NCBI RefSeq assembly: GCF_004342625.1 | Contig: NZ_SMAH01000006.1 | Location: forward strand, 122,501 to 166,959 | Direction: 5' to 3' | Length of the DNA stretch: 44,459 nt | From: Tepidimonas ignava | Lineage (GTDB): Bacteria > Pseudomonadota > Gammaproteobacteria > Burkholderiales > Burkholderiaceae_C | Shown here: piece by piece, positions 26,968-35,346 of the stretch | Position numbering within the stretch: position 1 is the first letter of the stretch | Layout: every line of letters begins with the position of its first letter | The notes under the pieces: model-generated | Told to the model about the DNA's origin: nothing | Seen by the model: the letters and a program-made list of their open reading frames with translations, nothing else | Database searches by the model: none | Program-made: the position numbers and the translations under genes

Positions 26968-28128
26968 ATGCCTGGCTTGCTGCCCCACGTCGACCCCGAC
27001 GGATTGCTCGAGTTTTCGGTCGTTTACACCGACCGTGCGCTCAACCACATGTCGCGGCGCTTTCAGCGCGTCATGACCGACATCAGCGCCACGCTGCGCG
27101 AAGTCTACGGTGCGCACGCGGTGGCGCTGGTGCCCGGCAGCGGTACCTTTGGCATGGAGGCGGTGGCGCGGCAATTCGCCACCGGCCAGCGCGTGTTGGT
27201 GCTGCGCAACGGCTGGTTCAGCTACCGTTGGACCCAGATTTTCGACATGGGCGCCATCCCGTCCGAAGCCCATGTGCTGACCGCGCGCCGCGTGGCCGAG
27301 GCACCGCAGGCGCCGTGGGTGCCGGCGCCGCTGGGCGAGGTGGTGCGCACGATCCAGACCGTGCGCCCCGCGGTGGTGTTCGCCCCGCACGTGGAGACGG
27401 CCGCCGGCATGATGCTGCCCGACGACGACCTGCGCGCCGTGGCCGACGCTGTGCACGCCGTAGGGGGGCTGTTTGTGCTGGACTGCATCGCCTCGGGCGC
27501 GATGTGGGTGGACATGCGTGCGACCGGCGTCGATGTGTTGATTTCGGCGCCGCAAAAGGGTTGGAGCAGTTCGCCCGCGTGTGCGATGGTGATGCTGTCC
27601 GAGCGCGCGCGCGAAGTCCTCGATGGCACGACGAGCACCAGTTTTGCCTGCGACCTGAAAAAATGGCTGCAGGTCATGGAGACGTACGAGCAGGGCGGGC
27701 ACGTGTACCACACGACGATGCCCACCGACGCGCTGGTGCGCTTGCGCGACACGATGCACGAAACCCGCGCCCATGGCTGGGCCGCGCTGCAAGCGGCGCA
27801 GGTCGAGCTGGGGCGGCGGGTGCGCGCCTTGTTCGAGTCCCGGGGCCTGCGCAGCGTGGCGGCGCCGGGCTACCAGGCGCCGGGTGTGGTGGTCAGCTAC
27901 ACCGACGATCCCGACATCGCCAACGGCAAAAAGTTTGCGGCTGTGGGCTTGCAAACCGCGGCGGGCGTGCCGCTGATGTGCGGCGAGCCGGCCGACTTTC
28001 GCACCTTCCGCGTCGGCCTGTTTGGGCTCGAGAAGTTGTTGCACATCGAGCGCACCGTGGGGCACCTGGCGCAAGCGCTGGATGCGCTGGGTTTGCCGCA
28101 CGTGGCGGCGCAACCCGCCGTGGCCTGA
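26968..28128 (+). CDS. Class V aminotransferase (alanine-glyoxylate aminotransferase family)
   Basis: 386 aa, PLP-dependent fold type I. GSGTFGMEAVARQF (about 48-61) contacts PLP phosphate, LFVLDCIASGAMW holds the Asp that binds the pyridine nitrogen, and SAPQKGW carries the PLP lysine, Lys197. The C-terminus has FRVGLFGLEKL, as in AGXT-type enzymes. A probable reaction is amino transfer between alanine or serine and glyoxylate; the exact pair is not decided by sequence. ATG 26968 has GAGGAG 9 bases upstream. It follows ybdK by 37 bases. Confidence 0.88.
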   Translation: MPGLLPHVDPDGLLEFSVVYTDRALNHMSRRFQRVMTDISATLREVYGAHAVALVPGSGTFGMEAVARQFATGQRVLVLRNGWFSYRWTQIFDMGAIPSEAHVLTARRVAEAPQAPWVPAPLGEVVRTIQTVRPAVVFAPHVETAAGMMLPDDDLRAVADAVHAVGGLFVLDCIASGAMWVDMRATGVDVLISAPQKGWSSSPACAMVMLSERAREVLDGTTSTSFACDLKKWLQVMETYEQGGHVYHTTMPTDALVRLRDTMHETRAHGWAALQAAQVELGRRVRALFESRGLRSVAAPGYQAPGVVVSYTDDPDIANGKKFAAVGLQTAAGVPLMCGEPADFRTFRVGLFGLEKLLHIERTVGHLAQALDALGLPHVAAQPAVA

Positions 28129-28135
28129 AGCCGCC

Positions 28136-28178
28136 GCGGCCGCGTGCAGCGCCCCCGGCTGCGCGAGCCCACGGCCGC
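28136..28178. terminator. GC-rich hairpin between convergent genes
   Basis: GCGGCCG (28136-28142) pairs with CGGCCGC (28172-28178), and an inner stem GCAGC (28146-28150) pairs with GCTGC (28158-28162). It fills the gap between the aminotransferase and the ABC permease. No T-run follows. Confidence 0.4.
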
Positions 28179-28188
28179 CAGCGGCGCG

Positions 28189-29010
28189 TCAGCGCGCAAA
28201 ACGCCGCCGCGTCAGCGCCAGCGCCACCCAGAACCCGACCAGCGCGTAGCCGGCCAGCGCCGCCAGGTGCAACGCAGCCTGGTCAGGCCAGCGGTCCAGG
28301 AACAACGGGCGCACCAGGTGCACCGCATGCGTCAGCGGCAGCACCTCGCCGATGGTCTGCACCCAGCCGGGCAGTTGCTCGCGCGGGAAAAACACCCCCG
28401 ACACAAACATCATCGGCGTCAGCCACAGCGTGAAGTAGTAGGTGAAAAAGTCGTAACCCTTGGCCAGCGCGTTGAAGATCAGGGCCAGGCTGGCGAAGGT
28501 GACGCCGGTCAAGCCCAGCACCAGCCACGCCAGCGCCAACTTGGGGCTGTGGCTGATGCCCAGCGCCAGCATCATCCCCAGGATGGCGGTGGCGGTGAAC
28601 AGCGCCTTGAACGCCGCCCACAGCATCTCGGCCAGCACGATGTCGTCCAGCGTCACCGGCGCGTTGAGGATGCCGTCCCACGTCTTTTGCACATGCATGC
28701 GCGAAAAGGCCGAGTACAGCGCCTCGAAGGTGGCCGCGTTCATCGCGCTCATGCAAATGCTGCCGCTGGCCAAAAACACCAGGTACGGCACCGGTTGCGT
28801 GGCGCCGTCCGGCAGCGTCACCCCCACGCTGCCCACCAGCGCCCCCATGCCGTAGCCAAACGCCACCAGCCAGATGAGCGGCTCGGCGATGTTGCCCACG
28901 AGGCTGGGCACCGCCAACTTGCGCCACACCAGCAGGTTGCGCAACCACACGGCCACCCAGCGGCGCGTCGGCTGTGGGAGGGTCCAAGGTGAGCGGTGGT
29001 GCGCGGTCAT
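28189..29010 (-). CDS. ABC-2 type transporter permease (NodJ-like)
   Basis: 273 aa with about six membrane segments. PSLVGNIAEPLIWLVAFGYGMG, YLVFLASGSICMSAMNAATFEALYSAFSRM and MFVSGVFFPREQLPGW are close to NodJ, the inner-membrane partner of NodI in lipo-oligosaccharide export. It lies 9 bases after the PagL-type gene and shares its strand with the NodI-like ATPase at 30588, so the three probably form one operon. Substrates of non-symbiotic NodIJ homologues are unknown; a lipid-linked or lipopolysaccharide-related molecule is plausible from the neighbour. Confidence 0.85.
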   Translation of the reverse strand: MTAHHRSPWTLPQPTRRWVAVWLRNLLVWRKLAVPSLVGNIAEPLIWLVAFGYGMGALVGSVGVTLPDGATQPVPYLVFLASGSICMSAMNAATFEALYSAFSRMHVQKTWDGILNAPVTLDDIVLAEMLWAAFKALFTATAILGMMLALGISHSPKLALAWLVLGLTGVTFASLALIFNALAKGYDFFTYYFTLWLTPMMFVSGVFFPREQLPGWVQTIGEVLPLTHAVHLVRPLFLDRWPDQAALHLAALAGYALVGFWVALALTRRRFAR

Positions 29011-29019
29011 GGCGCCCGG

Positions 29020-29556
29020 TCAGTACGACCACTCGACGATCAGGTTGTGCTTGTCCACCCCGTCGTTGGGCATGGCCAGCCCGGCGTTGGAGTAGTGTGT
29101 GTAGCGCCAGCCCAGTCGCAAGCGCTCGCCCAGTGACACGCCCGCGCCCACCTGCTCGGTGAACTGCAGCGCCGACGCGATGTTGCGCCCCCCGATACGG
29201 GTGCGGTCGAACAGCGCCACGCCAAAGGCGCCCTCCACGTAGGGCCGCCACCCCATCCCGGACGGGGCCAGCCGAACGTGCCAGGCCGCGCCCACGTGCT
29301 GGGCCGTCGGCCCGTTGGCCGGCATCCAACGTCCCAGTTCCAGTTGCAGGCTGGAGCGCGCACGCCACGCGCCCCAGGCCATGTCGACGTCCATCGGACG
29401 GCGCCATTCCAGCGCGCCGTGGTCCGTGCTGCCACCGCTGCCCATGCGCAGGGCGGCCGACCACCGCGCGGGTTGCGGCTGTGCGAGCGCCGCCGTGGTG
29501 GCCACGCCCAGCAAGGCAGTCACGATCACGTTGCGCATCAAGGTTCGGTGGTTCAT
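29020..29556 (-). CDS. PagL-type lipid A 3-O-deacylase (outer membrane)
   Basis: 178 aa. A signal peptide (about 1-25, ending AALAQ) is followed by alternating beta-strand sequence of an eight-strand barrel. The C-terminal part carries RYTHYSNAGL, the PagL active-site segment: His154 and Ser156. Asp168 stands at the spacing where PagL of Pseudomonas has its acidic triad residue (Glu), an inference from remembered spacing. The enzyme would remove the 3-linked acyl chain of lipid A in the outer membrane. ATG 29556 is preferred over the TTG one codon upstream. It sits between the ATPase and permease genes of one ABC exporter. Confidence 0.82.
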   Translation of the reverse strand: MNHRTLMRNVIVTALLGVATTAALAQPQPARWSAALRMGSGGSTDHGALEWRRPMDVDMAWGAWRARSSLQLELGRWMPANGPTAQHVGAAWHVRLAPSGMGWRPYVEGAFGVALFDRTRIGGRNIASALQFTEQVGAGVSLGERLRLGWRYTHYSNAGLAMPNDGVDKHNLIVEWSY

Positions 29557-29655
29557 CAAGGCATTCCCCTGTATCCGACCTGCGTTGTTGTTGGCGATGC
29601 TGTCAACGGGTGCCGCATGACCTTAGCGCGAGGCTTACGGCAACCCACACCGAGT

Positions 29656-30588
29656 TTAGCCCTCGGCGCGGATTTGCCGTCCGGTGAGCTTGAGAAACAG
29701 ATCTTCCAGGTTGGCCGGGCGATGCAGCATGCGCAGCCGCGGCCGTTGCCCCAGGTGGGCCAGCAGCGGGCGGGCGTCGTGGGTGTACAAAAACACCGTC
29801 TCGCCGCTGGTTTCGACGCGGCTGGCCAGGGGCTGAGCATCGCCCAGCAGCGCGTGCACCTGCGGCACCCCCTGCTCGCCGTAGATTTCCACCACCTCCG
29901 GCTCCAGGTGCTGGGCGATCAGTTCGCGCGGGCGCCCCTCGGCGATTTTGCGGCCGTGGTCGACGATGACCAGCCGGTGGCACAACCGCTCGGCCTCGTC
30001 CATGAAGTGCGTCGTCAGCAGGATGCTCTTGCCTTGCTGCAGCAGCCGCTGCAGGCGCTCCCACATCAGGTGGCGTGCCTGCGGGTCCAGGCCCGTGGTG
30101 GGTTCGTCCAACAGCAGCAAAGCCGGGTCGTTGACCAGGGCGCGCGCCAGGCTCAGACGGCGGCGCATACCGCCGGAGAGTTCGCCCGGCCGTGCGTCGG
30201 CCTTGTGCGCCAGCGCGGCAAAGTCCAGCAACTGGGCGATGCGCGGCCGCAGCGCCGCGGCCCGCAGGCCAAAGTAGCGACCGTACACCAGCAGGTTTTC
30301 GGCGCAGGTGAAGTCGGGGTCCAACGTGTCGAACTGCGCCACCACCCCCAGCCGGGCCTTGATGGCGTGGGCCTGCTCGGGCATCGGCAAGCCAAAGATG
30401 CGCACCGAGCCGGCGTCCGGCTCGACCTGCCCCAGCGCCATGCGCAGCGTCGTCGTTTTGCCCGCCCCGTTGGGGCCGAGCAAGCCCACGCATTCACCGG
30501 GCGCGATGGTGAACGACAGGTTGTCCACCACCGGCCGACCCTGGTAACGCTTGACCAACCCCTCCACGTGAAACAGCGCGGCGTCCAT
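29656..30588 (-). CDS. ABC transporter ATPase (NodI-like)
   Basis: 310 aa. Walker A GPNGAGKT, signature [15 protein letters not shown] and Walker [14 protein letters not shown] are intact. [26 protein letters not shown] is the NodI-type Q-loop region. A C-terminal domain (about 225-310) resembles the NodI/CcmA extension. ATG 30588 has six bases between it and CACAAT, so the transcript may be leaderless; an in-frame ATG at 30615 is the alternative. Its permease is the gene at 29010, separated by the PagL-type gene. Confidence 0.9.
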   Translation of the reverse strand: MDAALFHVEGLVKRYQGRPVVDNLSFTIAPGECVGLLGPNGAGKTTTLRMALGQVEPDAGSVRIFGLPMPEQAHAIKARLGVVAQFDTLDPDFTCAENLLVYGRYFGLRAAALRPRIAQLLDFAALAHKADARPGELSGGMRRRLSLARALVNDPALLLLDEPTTGLDPQARHLMWERLQRLLQQGKSILLTTHFMDEAERLCHRLVIVDHGRKIAEGRPRELIAQHLEPEVVEIYGEQGVPQVHALLGDAQPLASRVETSGETVFLYTHDARPLLAHLGQRPRLRMLHRPANLEDLFLKLTGRQIRAEG

Positions 30589-30634
30589 GGTGGCATTGTG
30601 CCTGGGGCGCGCCATCGGCGTCTGCCATGGATAT

Positions 30635-30662
30635 GCTAAAAGCTAAAAGCCGGATGTATATC
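30635..30662 (+). promoter_or_regulatory. AT-rich repeat region before the antitoxin gene (possible autoregulatory site)
   Basis: GCTAAAA is repeated in tandem (30635-30641, 30642-30648), flanked by GATAT (30630-30634) and ATATC (30658-30662) as an inverted pair. The AT content stands out from the GC-rich surroundings. Antitoxins of this family usually bind their own promoter, so an operator is plausible. Confidence 0.4.
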
Positions 30663-30677
30663 TTTGTGGGTGATGCG

Positions 30678-30911
30678 ATGCAGGTGGCACGCTGGGGAAA
30701 CAGTTTGGCGGTACGGTTGCCTGCCGCGGTCGTGCGTGAGCTGCAGTTGCGGGAAGGCGATGAAATTGAAATCGTGGCGCTGGAGCGCCAGCGCTGGGCT
30801 GTGCGCCCTGCCAGCGCGCCGGTCGAGGCCTTGCGTGCGGTGCGCCGGTTGAGGGGGCGCTTGCCGGCCGACTTCCACTTTGAGCGCGAGCAAGCCCACG
30901 AGCGTGGCTGA
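30678..30911 (+). CDS. AbrB/MazE-family antitoxin
   Basis: 77 aa. The N-terminal swapped-hairpin DNA-binding domain is plain: MQVARWGNSLAVRLPAAVV then LQLREGDEIEIV (about 1-35). The C-terminal part (about 45-77) is basic then acidic and should bind the toxin. ATG 30678 gives the family's usual start; an in-frame ATG at 30654 lies in the AT-rich promoter region. Its stop overlaps the start of the PIN-domain reading frame by 8 bases, the usual order for a type II toxin-antitoxin pair. Confidence 0.85.
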   Translation: MQVARWGNSLAVRLPAAVVRELQLREGDEIEIVALERQRWAVRPASAPVEALRAVRRLRGRLPADFHFEREQAHERG

Positions 30912-31307
30912 CGTCTTTTTTTTGACACCCACGTTGTGCTGTACCTGCTGTCGGCCGACATCCGCAAGGCGGAGGTGGCCGAGGGGTGGGTGTCGGCCGG
31001 TGGCGTGGTGTCCGTGCAGGTGCTCAACGACGCCGCGGCCGTGGCCCGACGCAAGCTGGGTATGCCGCTGCATGAGATCCGCTGGTGGCTCGGCGCTGTG
31101 CGCGCCGCCTGCCGGGTGGTGCCGGTGACGTTGGCCGACCACGACGAGGCGCTGCGGTTGGGTGAGCGCTACGCGCTGTCGTTGTACGACGCGCTGATCA
31201 TCGCCGCAGCGTTGGGTGCTGGCGCGGCGTTGTTGTACACGGAAGGCTTGCAGCATGGGCTGGTGATCGACCGCAGGCTGTCCGTCATCCATCCTTTTGC
31301 GAGCTGA
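30904..31307 (+). pseudogene. PIN-domain toxin (VapC-like), frame broken at a T8 tract
   Basis: From GTG 30904 the frame reads V-A-D-V-F-F and then leaves the PIN frame in a run of eight T (30916-30923). In another frame the sequence continues D-T-H-V-V-L-Y-L-L-S-A-D, the PIN N-terminus, down to the stop at 31307 (SLYDALIIAAAL, TEGLQHGLVI, SVIHPFAS). Six or nine T would restore one frame. Two catalytic-type positions also differ from my memory of this family: QVLND where QVLNE is usual and TEGLQHG where (S/T)ED(M/L)QHG is usual. Either the toxin is decaying, expression depends on slippage at T8, or the tract is miscounted. The 3' part alone, from ATG 30936, would lack the first catalytic Asp. 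Confidence 0.7.
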
Positions 31308-31420
31308 AGCGGGGACTTGTTGGTGCCGACCGCTTGGCGGCGGCCCATCGGGTGTCGTGGTGGACAGGTTGGGCTTGCAGCCAGGTGCTAGGCTTGGTTG
31401 TGGTGCTAGCATCCTGCCGC

Positions 31421-32293
31421 ATGCTGCCATCCTTACCCGACCGCGCCGCCGTGGCGCTGCAATACCTGCTGCCCAAGCGGCTGCTGACCGAGCTGGCCGG
31501 CGCCTTGGCGCGCCGGCCCCTGGGGGCCGTGACGCAGGCGGCGATTCGCCGCTTCATCGACCGCTACCAGGTCGACATGGCCGAAGCGGCCGAGCCCAAC
31601 CCGTTGGCGTATGCCACGTTCAACGATTTTTTCACCCGTGCCCTCAGGCCCGGGGCGCGGCCGTTGGCCGAGGCGGCCTGGGTGTGCCCAGTGGACGGCG
31701 CGATCAGCCAGTGTGGTCCGATCGAGGGCGGGCGCATCGTGCAGGCCAAAGGGCATGGCTACACGGCGCAGGCGCTGCTGGGCGGCGATGCGGCGCTGGC
31801 CGCCGTCATGGCCGATGGCGTGTTTGCCACGCTGTACTTGAGCCCGCGCGACTACCACCGCATCCACATGCCGTGTGACGGGGTGCTGCAGCGCATGGTG
31901 CACGTGCCGGGCACGCTGTTTTCGGTCAATCCTGCCACCGCGCGGGGGGTGCCGGGGCTGTTTGCGCGCAACGAGCGCGTGGTGTGCGTGTTCGAGGGGC
32001 AACACCCCAGCGGGCGGGCATTCCCGTGGGCGCTGGTGCTGGTGGGGGCCACCATCGTGGGCAGCATGGCCACCGCATGGCACGGCGTGGTCAACCCGCC
32101 GCGGCCAGGCACGGTGCGCAGTTGGGACTACACCGGGCGTGACGTGCGGCTGGCGCGTGGCGCCGAGATGGGGCGCTTTTTGCTCGGCTCGACGGTGGTG
32201 CTGCTGCTGCCGCCAGGGGTGGTCAGGCTGCGGCCGGATTGGGCGCCGGGCCAGCCGGTGCGCATGGGCCAGGCGATGGCCGACTGGCTGTGA
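31421..32293 (+). CDS. psd: Phosphatidylserine decarboxylase proenzyme
   Basis: 290 aa. It converts phosphatidylserine to phosphatidylethanolamine at the inner membrane. The LGST motif at residues 255-258 is the self-cleavage site that turns Ser257 into the pyruvoyl group. The catalytic Asp and His segments are CPVDGAISQ and SPRDYHRIHMP, and FNDFFTRALRPGARP is a further family block. ATG 31421 was chosen. A possible -10, TAGCAT (31407-31412), lies only 8 bases before it. The frame is open upstream to 31334 without family sequence. Confidence 0.93.
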   Translation: MLPSLPDRAAVALQYLLPKRLLTELAGALARRPLGAVTQAAIRRFIDRYQVDMAEAAEPNPLAYATFNDFFTRALRPGARPLAEAAWVCPVDGAISQCGPIEGGRIVQAKGHGYTAQALLGGDAALAAVMADGVFATLYLSPRDYHRIHMPCDGVLQRMVHVPGTLFSVNPATARGVPGLFARNERVVCVFEGQHPSGRAFPWALVLVGATIVGSMATAWHGVVNPPRPGTVRSWDYTGRDVRLARGAEMGRFLLGSTVVLLLPPGVVRLRPDWAPGQPVRMGQAMADWL

Positions 32294-32317
32294 CGCGCGG
32301 CGCCGCACCAACGGCCG

Positions 32318-33838
32318 CTATTGGAACGCCACTTCATCAAAGCTGCGCAGCTTGCGGCTGTGCAGTTGGTCCACGCCGGCTTGGCGCAGCCGCTCGATGG
32401 CGCGCAGGCCGATGCGCAGGTGTTGGTCGACGCGCTCGCGGTAAAAGCGGTCGGCCATGCCGGGCAGTTTGATCGCCCCGTGCAGCGGCTTGTCGCTGAC
32501 GCACAGCAGCGTGCCGTAAGGCACCCGGAAGCGAAAGCCGTTGGCCGCGATGGTGGCCGATTCCATGTCCAGCGCGATGGCGCGCGACAGCGACAGCCGC
32601 CGTTGCGCCACGTGGCCGGGCAGCAGCTCCCAGTTGCGGTTGTCGGTGCTGGCCACGGTGCCGGTGCGCAGCACGCGCTTGAGCGCGGCGCCGCTCAGCC
32701 CCGTGATGTCGGCCACCGCGCCCTCGAGCGCTTGCTGCACCTCCGCCAGCGCGGGAATCGGCACCCACAGCGGCAGCTCCTCGTCCAGCACGTGGTCTTC
32801 GCGCACGTAGGCGTGCGCCAGCACGTAGTCACCCAGTTGCTGGCTGTGGCGCAGCCCCGCGCAATGCCCCAGCATCAGCCAGGCGTGCGGGCGCAGCACG
32901 GCGATGTGGTCGGTGGCCGTTTTGGCGTTGCTGGGGCCAACGCCAATGTTGACCAACGTGATACCGCTGCGGTCCGCACGCACCAGGTGGTACGCGGGCA
33001 TTTGCGGCATGCGCGGCGGGGCGGTGCCCGTAGGGCCCGCCAGCGCCGTGCGCTCGGCGTCGGTGAGGCCCGCCCGCCAGGTGACGACGTTGCCCGGCTC
33101 GACGAAGGCCACGTAAGGGCTGGCCGGGTCGGCCATTTCGGCCAGCCCCACGCGCACAAATTCGTCGACATAAAAACCGTAGTTGGTGAACAGCACGAAG
33201 TTTTGAAACCACGCCGGGGCGGTGCCGCTGTAGTGGCGCAGCCGCGCCAGCGAGTAGTCGATGCGTGCACCGCGAAACAGCGCCAGCGGCGCGGGCGCGT
33301 CGGCGCGCGGCACGTGCAGCCCGTTGGCGATGGCGTCGTCCATCGCCGTCAGGTCGGGCAGGTCGAACACCTCGCCCAGGCGCGCGCGGCGCAGCGGGTC
33401 GAGCTCGCCTTCGAAGTGGCTATCGTCCCCCAGCGCGAAGTGCAGCGGGATCGGCTCGTGGCTGATGGCCACCTCCAGAGGCTCACCGTGGTGGCGCAGC
33501 AGCAGCTCGAACTGCTCGCGCCAGTAGTCGGCGAACAGGTCGGGGCGGGTCAGGGTCGTCTCGTAGCGCCCGGCGTGGGTGACAAACCCGTAGCTGGACC
33601 GCACCCGCGGCCGCAACGGGTCCAGGCCACGGTGGACCTGCAAGCGCACGCAGGGGTAGCAGGCGCGCACGCGCGTCAGGGGCGTTTCCGGCGCCAGGGG
33701 GCTGTGCAGGTAGTCGTGCAACGCGCGGCGCAGGTGGGCCACGGCGTCGTCGTACAGGCGCTGCACGTGCGCCACGGCCGCTTGCGCGTCGTCGAAGCGC
33801 TGCGGGGCCACGAAAGGTGGGGTGTCGACCGGCGTCAT
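32318..33838 (-). CDS. amn: AMP nucleosidase
   Basis: 506 aa; it splits AMP into adenine and ribose 5-phosphate. The N-terminal regulatory domain (about 15-190) is followed by a nucleoside-phosphorylase-like catalytic domain: ITLVNIGVGPSNAKTATDHIAVLRPHAWLMLGHCAGLR and LDMESATIAANGFRFRVPYGTLLCVSDKPLHG with the purine-binding Asp. ATG 33838 starts 10 bases after the stop of the glutathione reductase gene on the same strand, so the two form a unit. It is convergent with psd; the gap is 24 bases. Confidence 0.93.
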   Translation of the reverse strand: MTPVDTPPFVAPQRFDDAQAAVAHVQRLYDDAVAHLRRALHDYLHSPLAPETPLTRVRACYPCVRLQVHRGLDPLRPRVRSSYGFVTHAGRYETTLTRPDLFADYWREQFELLLRHHGEPLEVAISHEPIPLHFALGDDSHFEGELDPLRRARLGEVFDLPDLTAMDDAIANGLHVPRADAPAPLALFRGARIDYSLARLRHYSGTAPAWFQNFVLFTNYGFYVDEFVRVGLAEMADPASPYVAFVEPGNVVTWRAGLTDAERTALAGPTGTAPPRMPQMPAYHLVRADRSGITLVNIGVGPSNAKTATDHIAVLRPHAWLMLGHCAGLRHSQQLGDYVLAHAYVREDHVLDEELPLWVPIPALAEVQQALEGAVADITGLSGAALKRVLRTGTVASTDNRNWELLPGHVAQRRLSLSRAIALDMESATIAANGFRFRVPYGTLLCVSDKPLHGAIKLPGMADRFYRERVDQHLRIGLRAIERLRQAGVDQLHSRKLRSFDEVAFQ

Positions 33839-33848
33839 GGGCAACGTC

Positions 33849-35243
33849 TCAGGTGCGCGCCACGGGTTCGCGCAGCGTCACGAACTCTTCGGCCAGCGTG
33901 GGGTGAATGCCCAGGGTGGCGTCGAACTGGGCTTTGGTGGCGCCGCAGCGCATGGCCACGGCAAAGCCCTGCACGATCTCGCCCGCTTCCGGGCCGACCA
34001 TGTGCAGGCCGACCACCTGGTCGCTCGAGTCGTCCACCACCAGCTTGACCAGCGCGCGCTCGGGGCTGCCGCTGAGGGTGTGACGCAGCGGCCTGAACGC
34101 ACTGCGGTAGATGCGCAGCCGACCCCGCTGCTGGCGCGCCTGCGCCTCGGTCAGGCCCACGGCGCCGACGCTGGGCAGGGTGAACACGGCGGTGGGGATG
34201 AGGTCGTAGCGGGCCTGGCGCGGCGCAGCACCTGCCGCGCCGTACAGGTGGTCCACCACGGCCATGGCCTCGGCCAGCGCCACCGGGGTCAACTGGGCGC
34301 GCGCCACCACATCGCCCACCGCGTAGATGCTGGGCACGTTGGTTTGGAAATGTTCATTGACGATGATGGCCCCCTGGGCCCCTTGCGCCACGCCCACCTC
34401 CTCCAGCCCCAGCCCGGCCACGTTGGGCACACGGCCGGTGGCGTACAGCACCGCATCGGCCACCACACGGTTGCCGTCCTCCAGCAGCACGTGCAGGCCG
34501 TCGTCCTCGCGCTGCACGGCCACCACGCCGGTTTGCAGGCGCAGGTCCAGCCCCTTGGCGCGCAGTTGGTCGGCCAAAAAGTGCCGCACTTCGTCGTCGA
34601 AGCCGCGCAGGATTTGCTCGCCGCGGTACAACTGGGTCACCTGCACGCCCAGACCGTGGAAAATGGAAGCGAACTCGCAGGCGATGTAGCCGCCGCCCAC
34701 CACCACCAGGCGTGCCGGCAGGGGGTCGAGGTCGAACACCTCGTTGGAGGTGATGACGTGCTCGCGGCCGCGAAAGTGCGGCACGTACGGTGTGCCGCCG
34801 GTGGCGATGAGGATGCGCTCGGCGCGCCAGGTCTGGTGGGTGGGGCTGCCGTCGGCGTTCAGGGTGGCCACCTGCACGGTGTGCGCATCCGTCAGGCGTG
34901 CCCAGCCGTGCAGCAGCGTCACGCCGGCGTTGCGCAACAGTTGTTCGTACACGCCGTTGAGGCGGTCGATTTCCGCCGCGCGCCGGCGCTTGAGTTCGCC
35001 CCAGTCCAGCGTGGCGTGGGCACCGTGCCAGCCGTAGCCACGCGCCTCGTCGGCGGCTTCGGCGTAGTGGGCCGCGTAATGGTAGAGCTTTTTGGGGATG
35101 CAGCCGACGTTGACGCAGGTGCCACCCAAGCCCTGGCGCCCCAGCGCTTCGACCAACCCCACGCGCACGCCGCGCTGCGCGGCCATGCGTGCCGCACGCA
35201 CGCCGCCGCTGCCCCCACCGATCACCAACAAGTCGAAGTCCAT
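33849..35243 (-). CDS. gor: Glutathione-disulfide reductase
   Basis: 464 aa flavoprotein of the pyridine nucleotide-disulfide oxidoreductase family. FAD-binding VIGGGSGGVRAAR is near residue 7, the redox disulfide is Cys43-Cys48 in GGTCVNVGC, the NADPH-binding fold carries VVVGGGYIACEFASIF, and the C-terminal catalytic segment is GIHPTLAEEF with the active-site His. The protein keeps glutathione reduced in the cytosol. ATG 35243 was preferred to an upstream in-frame GTG (35258). It is read divergently from the RcnB-like gene. Confidence 0.92.
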   Translation of the reverse strand: MDFDLLVIGGGSGGVRAARMAAQRGVRVGLVEALGRQGLGGTCVNVGCIPKKLYHYAAHYAEAADEARGYGWHGAHATLDWGELKRRRAAEIDRLNGVYEQLLRNAGVTLLHGWARLTDAHTVQVATLNADGSPTHQTWRAERILIATGGTPYVPHFRGREHVITSNEVFDLDPLPARLVVVGGGYIACEFASIFHGLGVQVTQLYRGEQILRGFDDEVRHFLADQLRAKGLDLRLQTGVVAVQREDDGLHVLLEDGNRVVADAVLYATGRVPNVAGLGLEEVGVAQGAQGAIIVNEHFQTNVPSIYAVGDVVARAQLTPVALAEAMAVVDHLYGAAGAAPRQARYDLIPTAVFTLPSVGAVGLTEAQARQQRGRLRIYRSAFRPLRHTLSGSPERALVKLVVDDSSDQVVGLHMVGPEAGEIVQGFAVAMRCGATKAQFDATLGIHPTLAEEFVTLREPVART

Positions 35244-35296
35244 GCCGTTTGTGCCCACGCTGTTACCGAAGGTTGCGCCGGTTGCAACCGCGGGCC

Positions 35297-35325
35297 TTGG
35301 CAGCCCTGCGGCGCGCCTCTATCAT
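35297..35325 (+). promoter_or_regulatory. Sigma70-type promoter of the RcnB-like gene
   Basis: TTGGCA (35297-35302), a 17-base spacer and TATCAT (35320-35325). AAAGGAG follows at 35332-35338, 8 bases before ATG 35347. Confidence 0.7.
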
Positions 35326-35346
35326 GCCAGCAAAGGAGCGCGAGCC

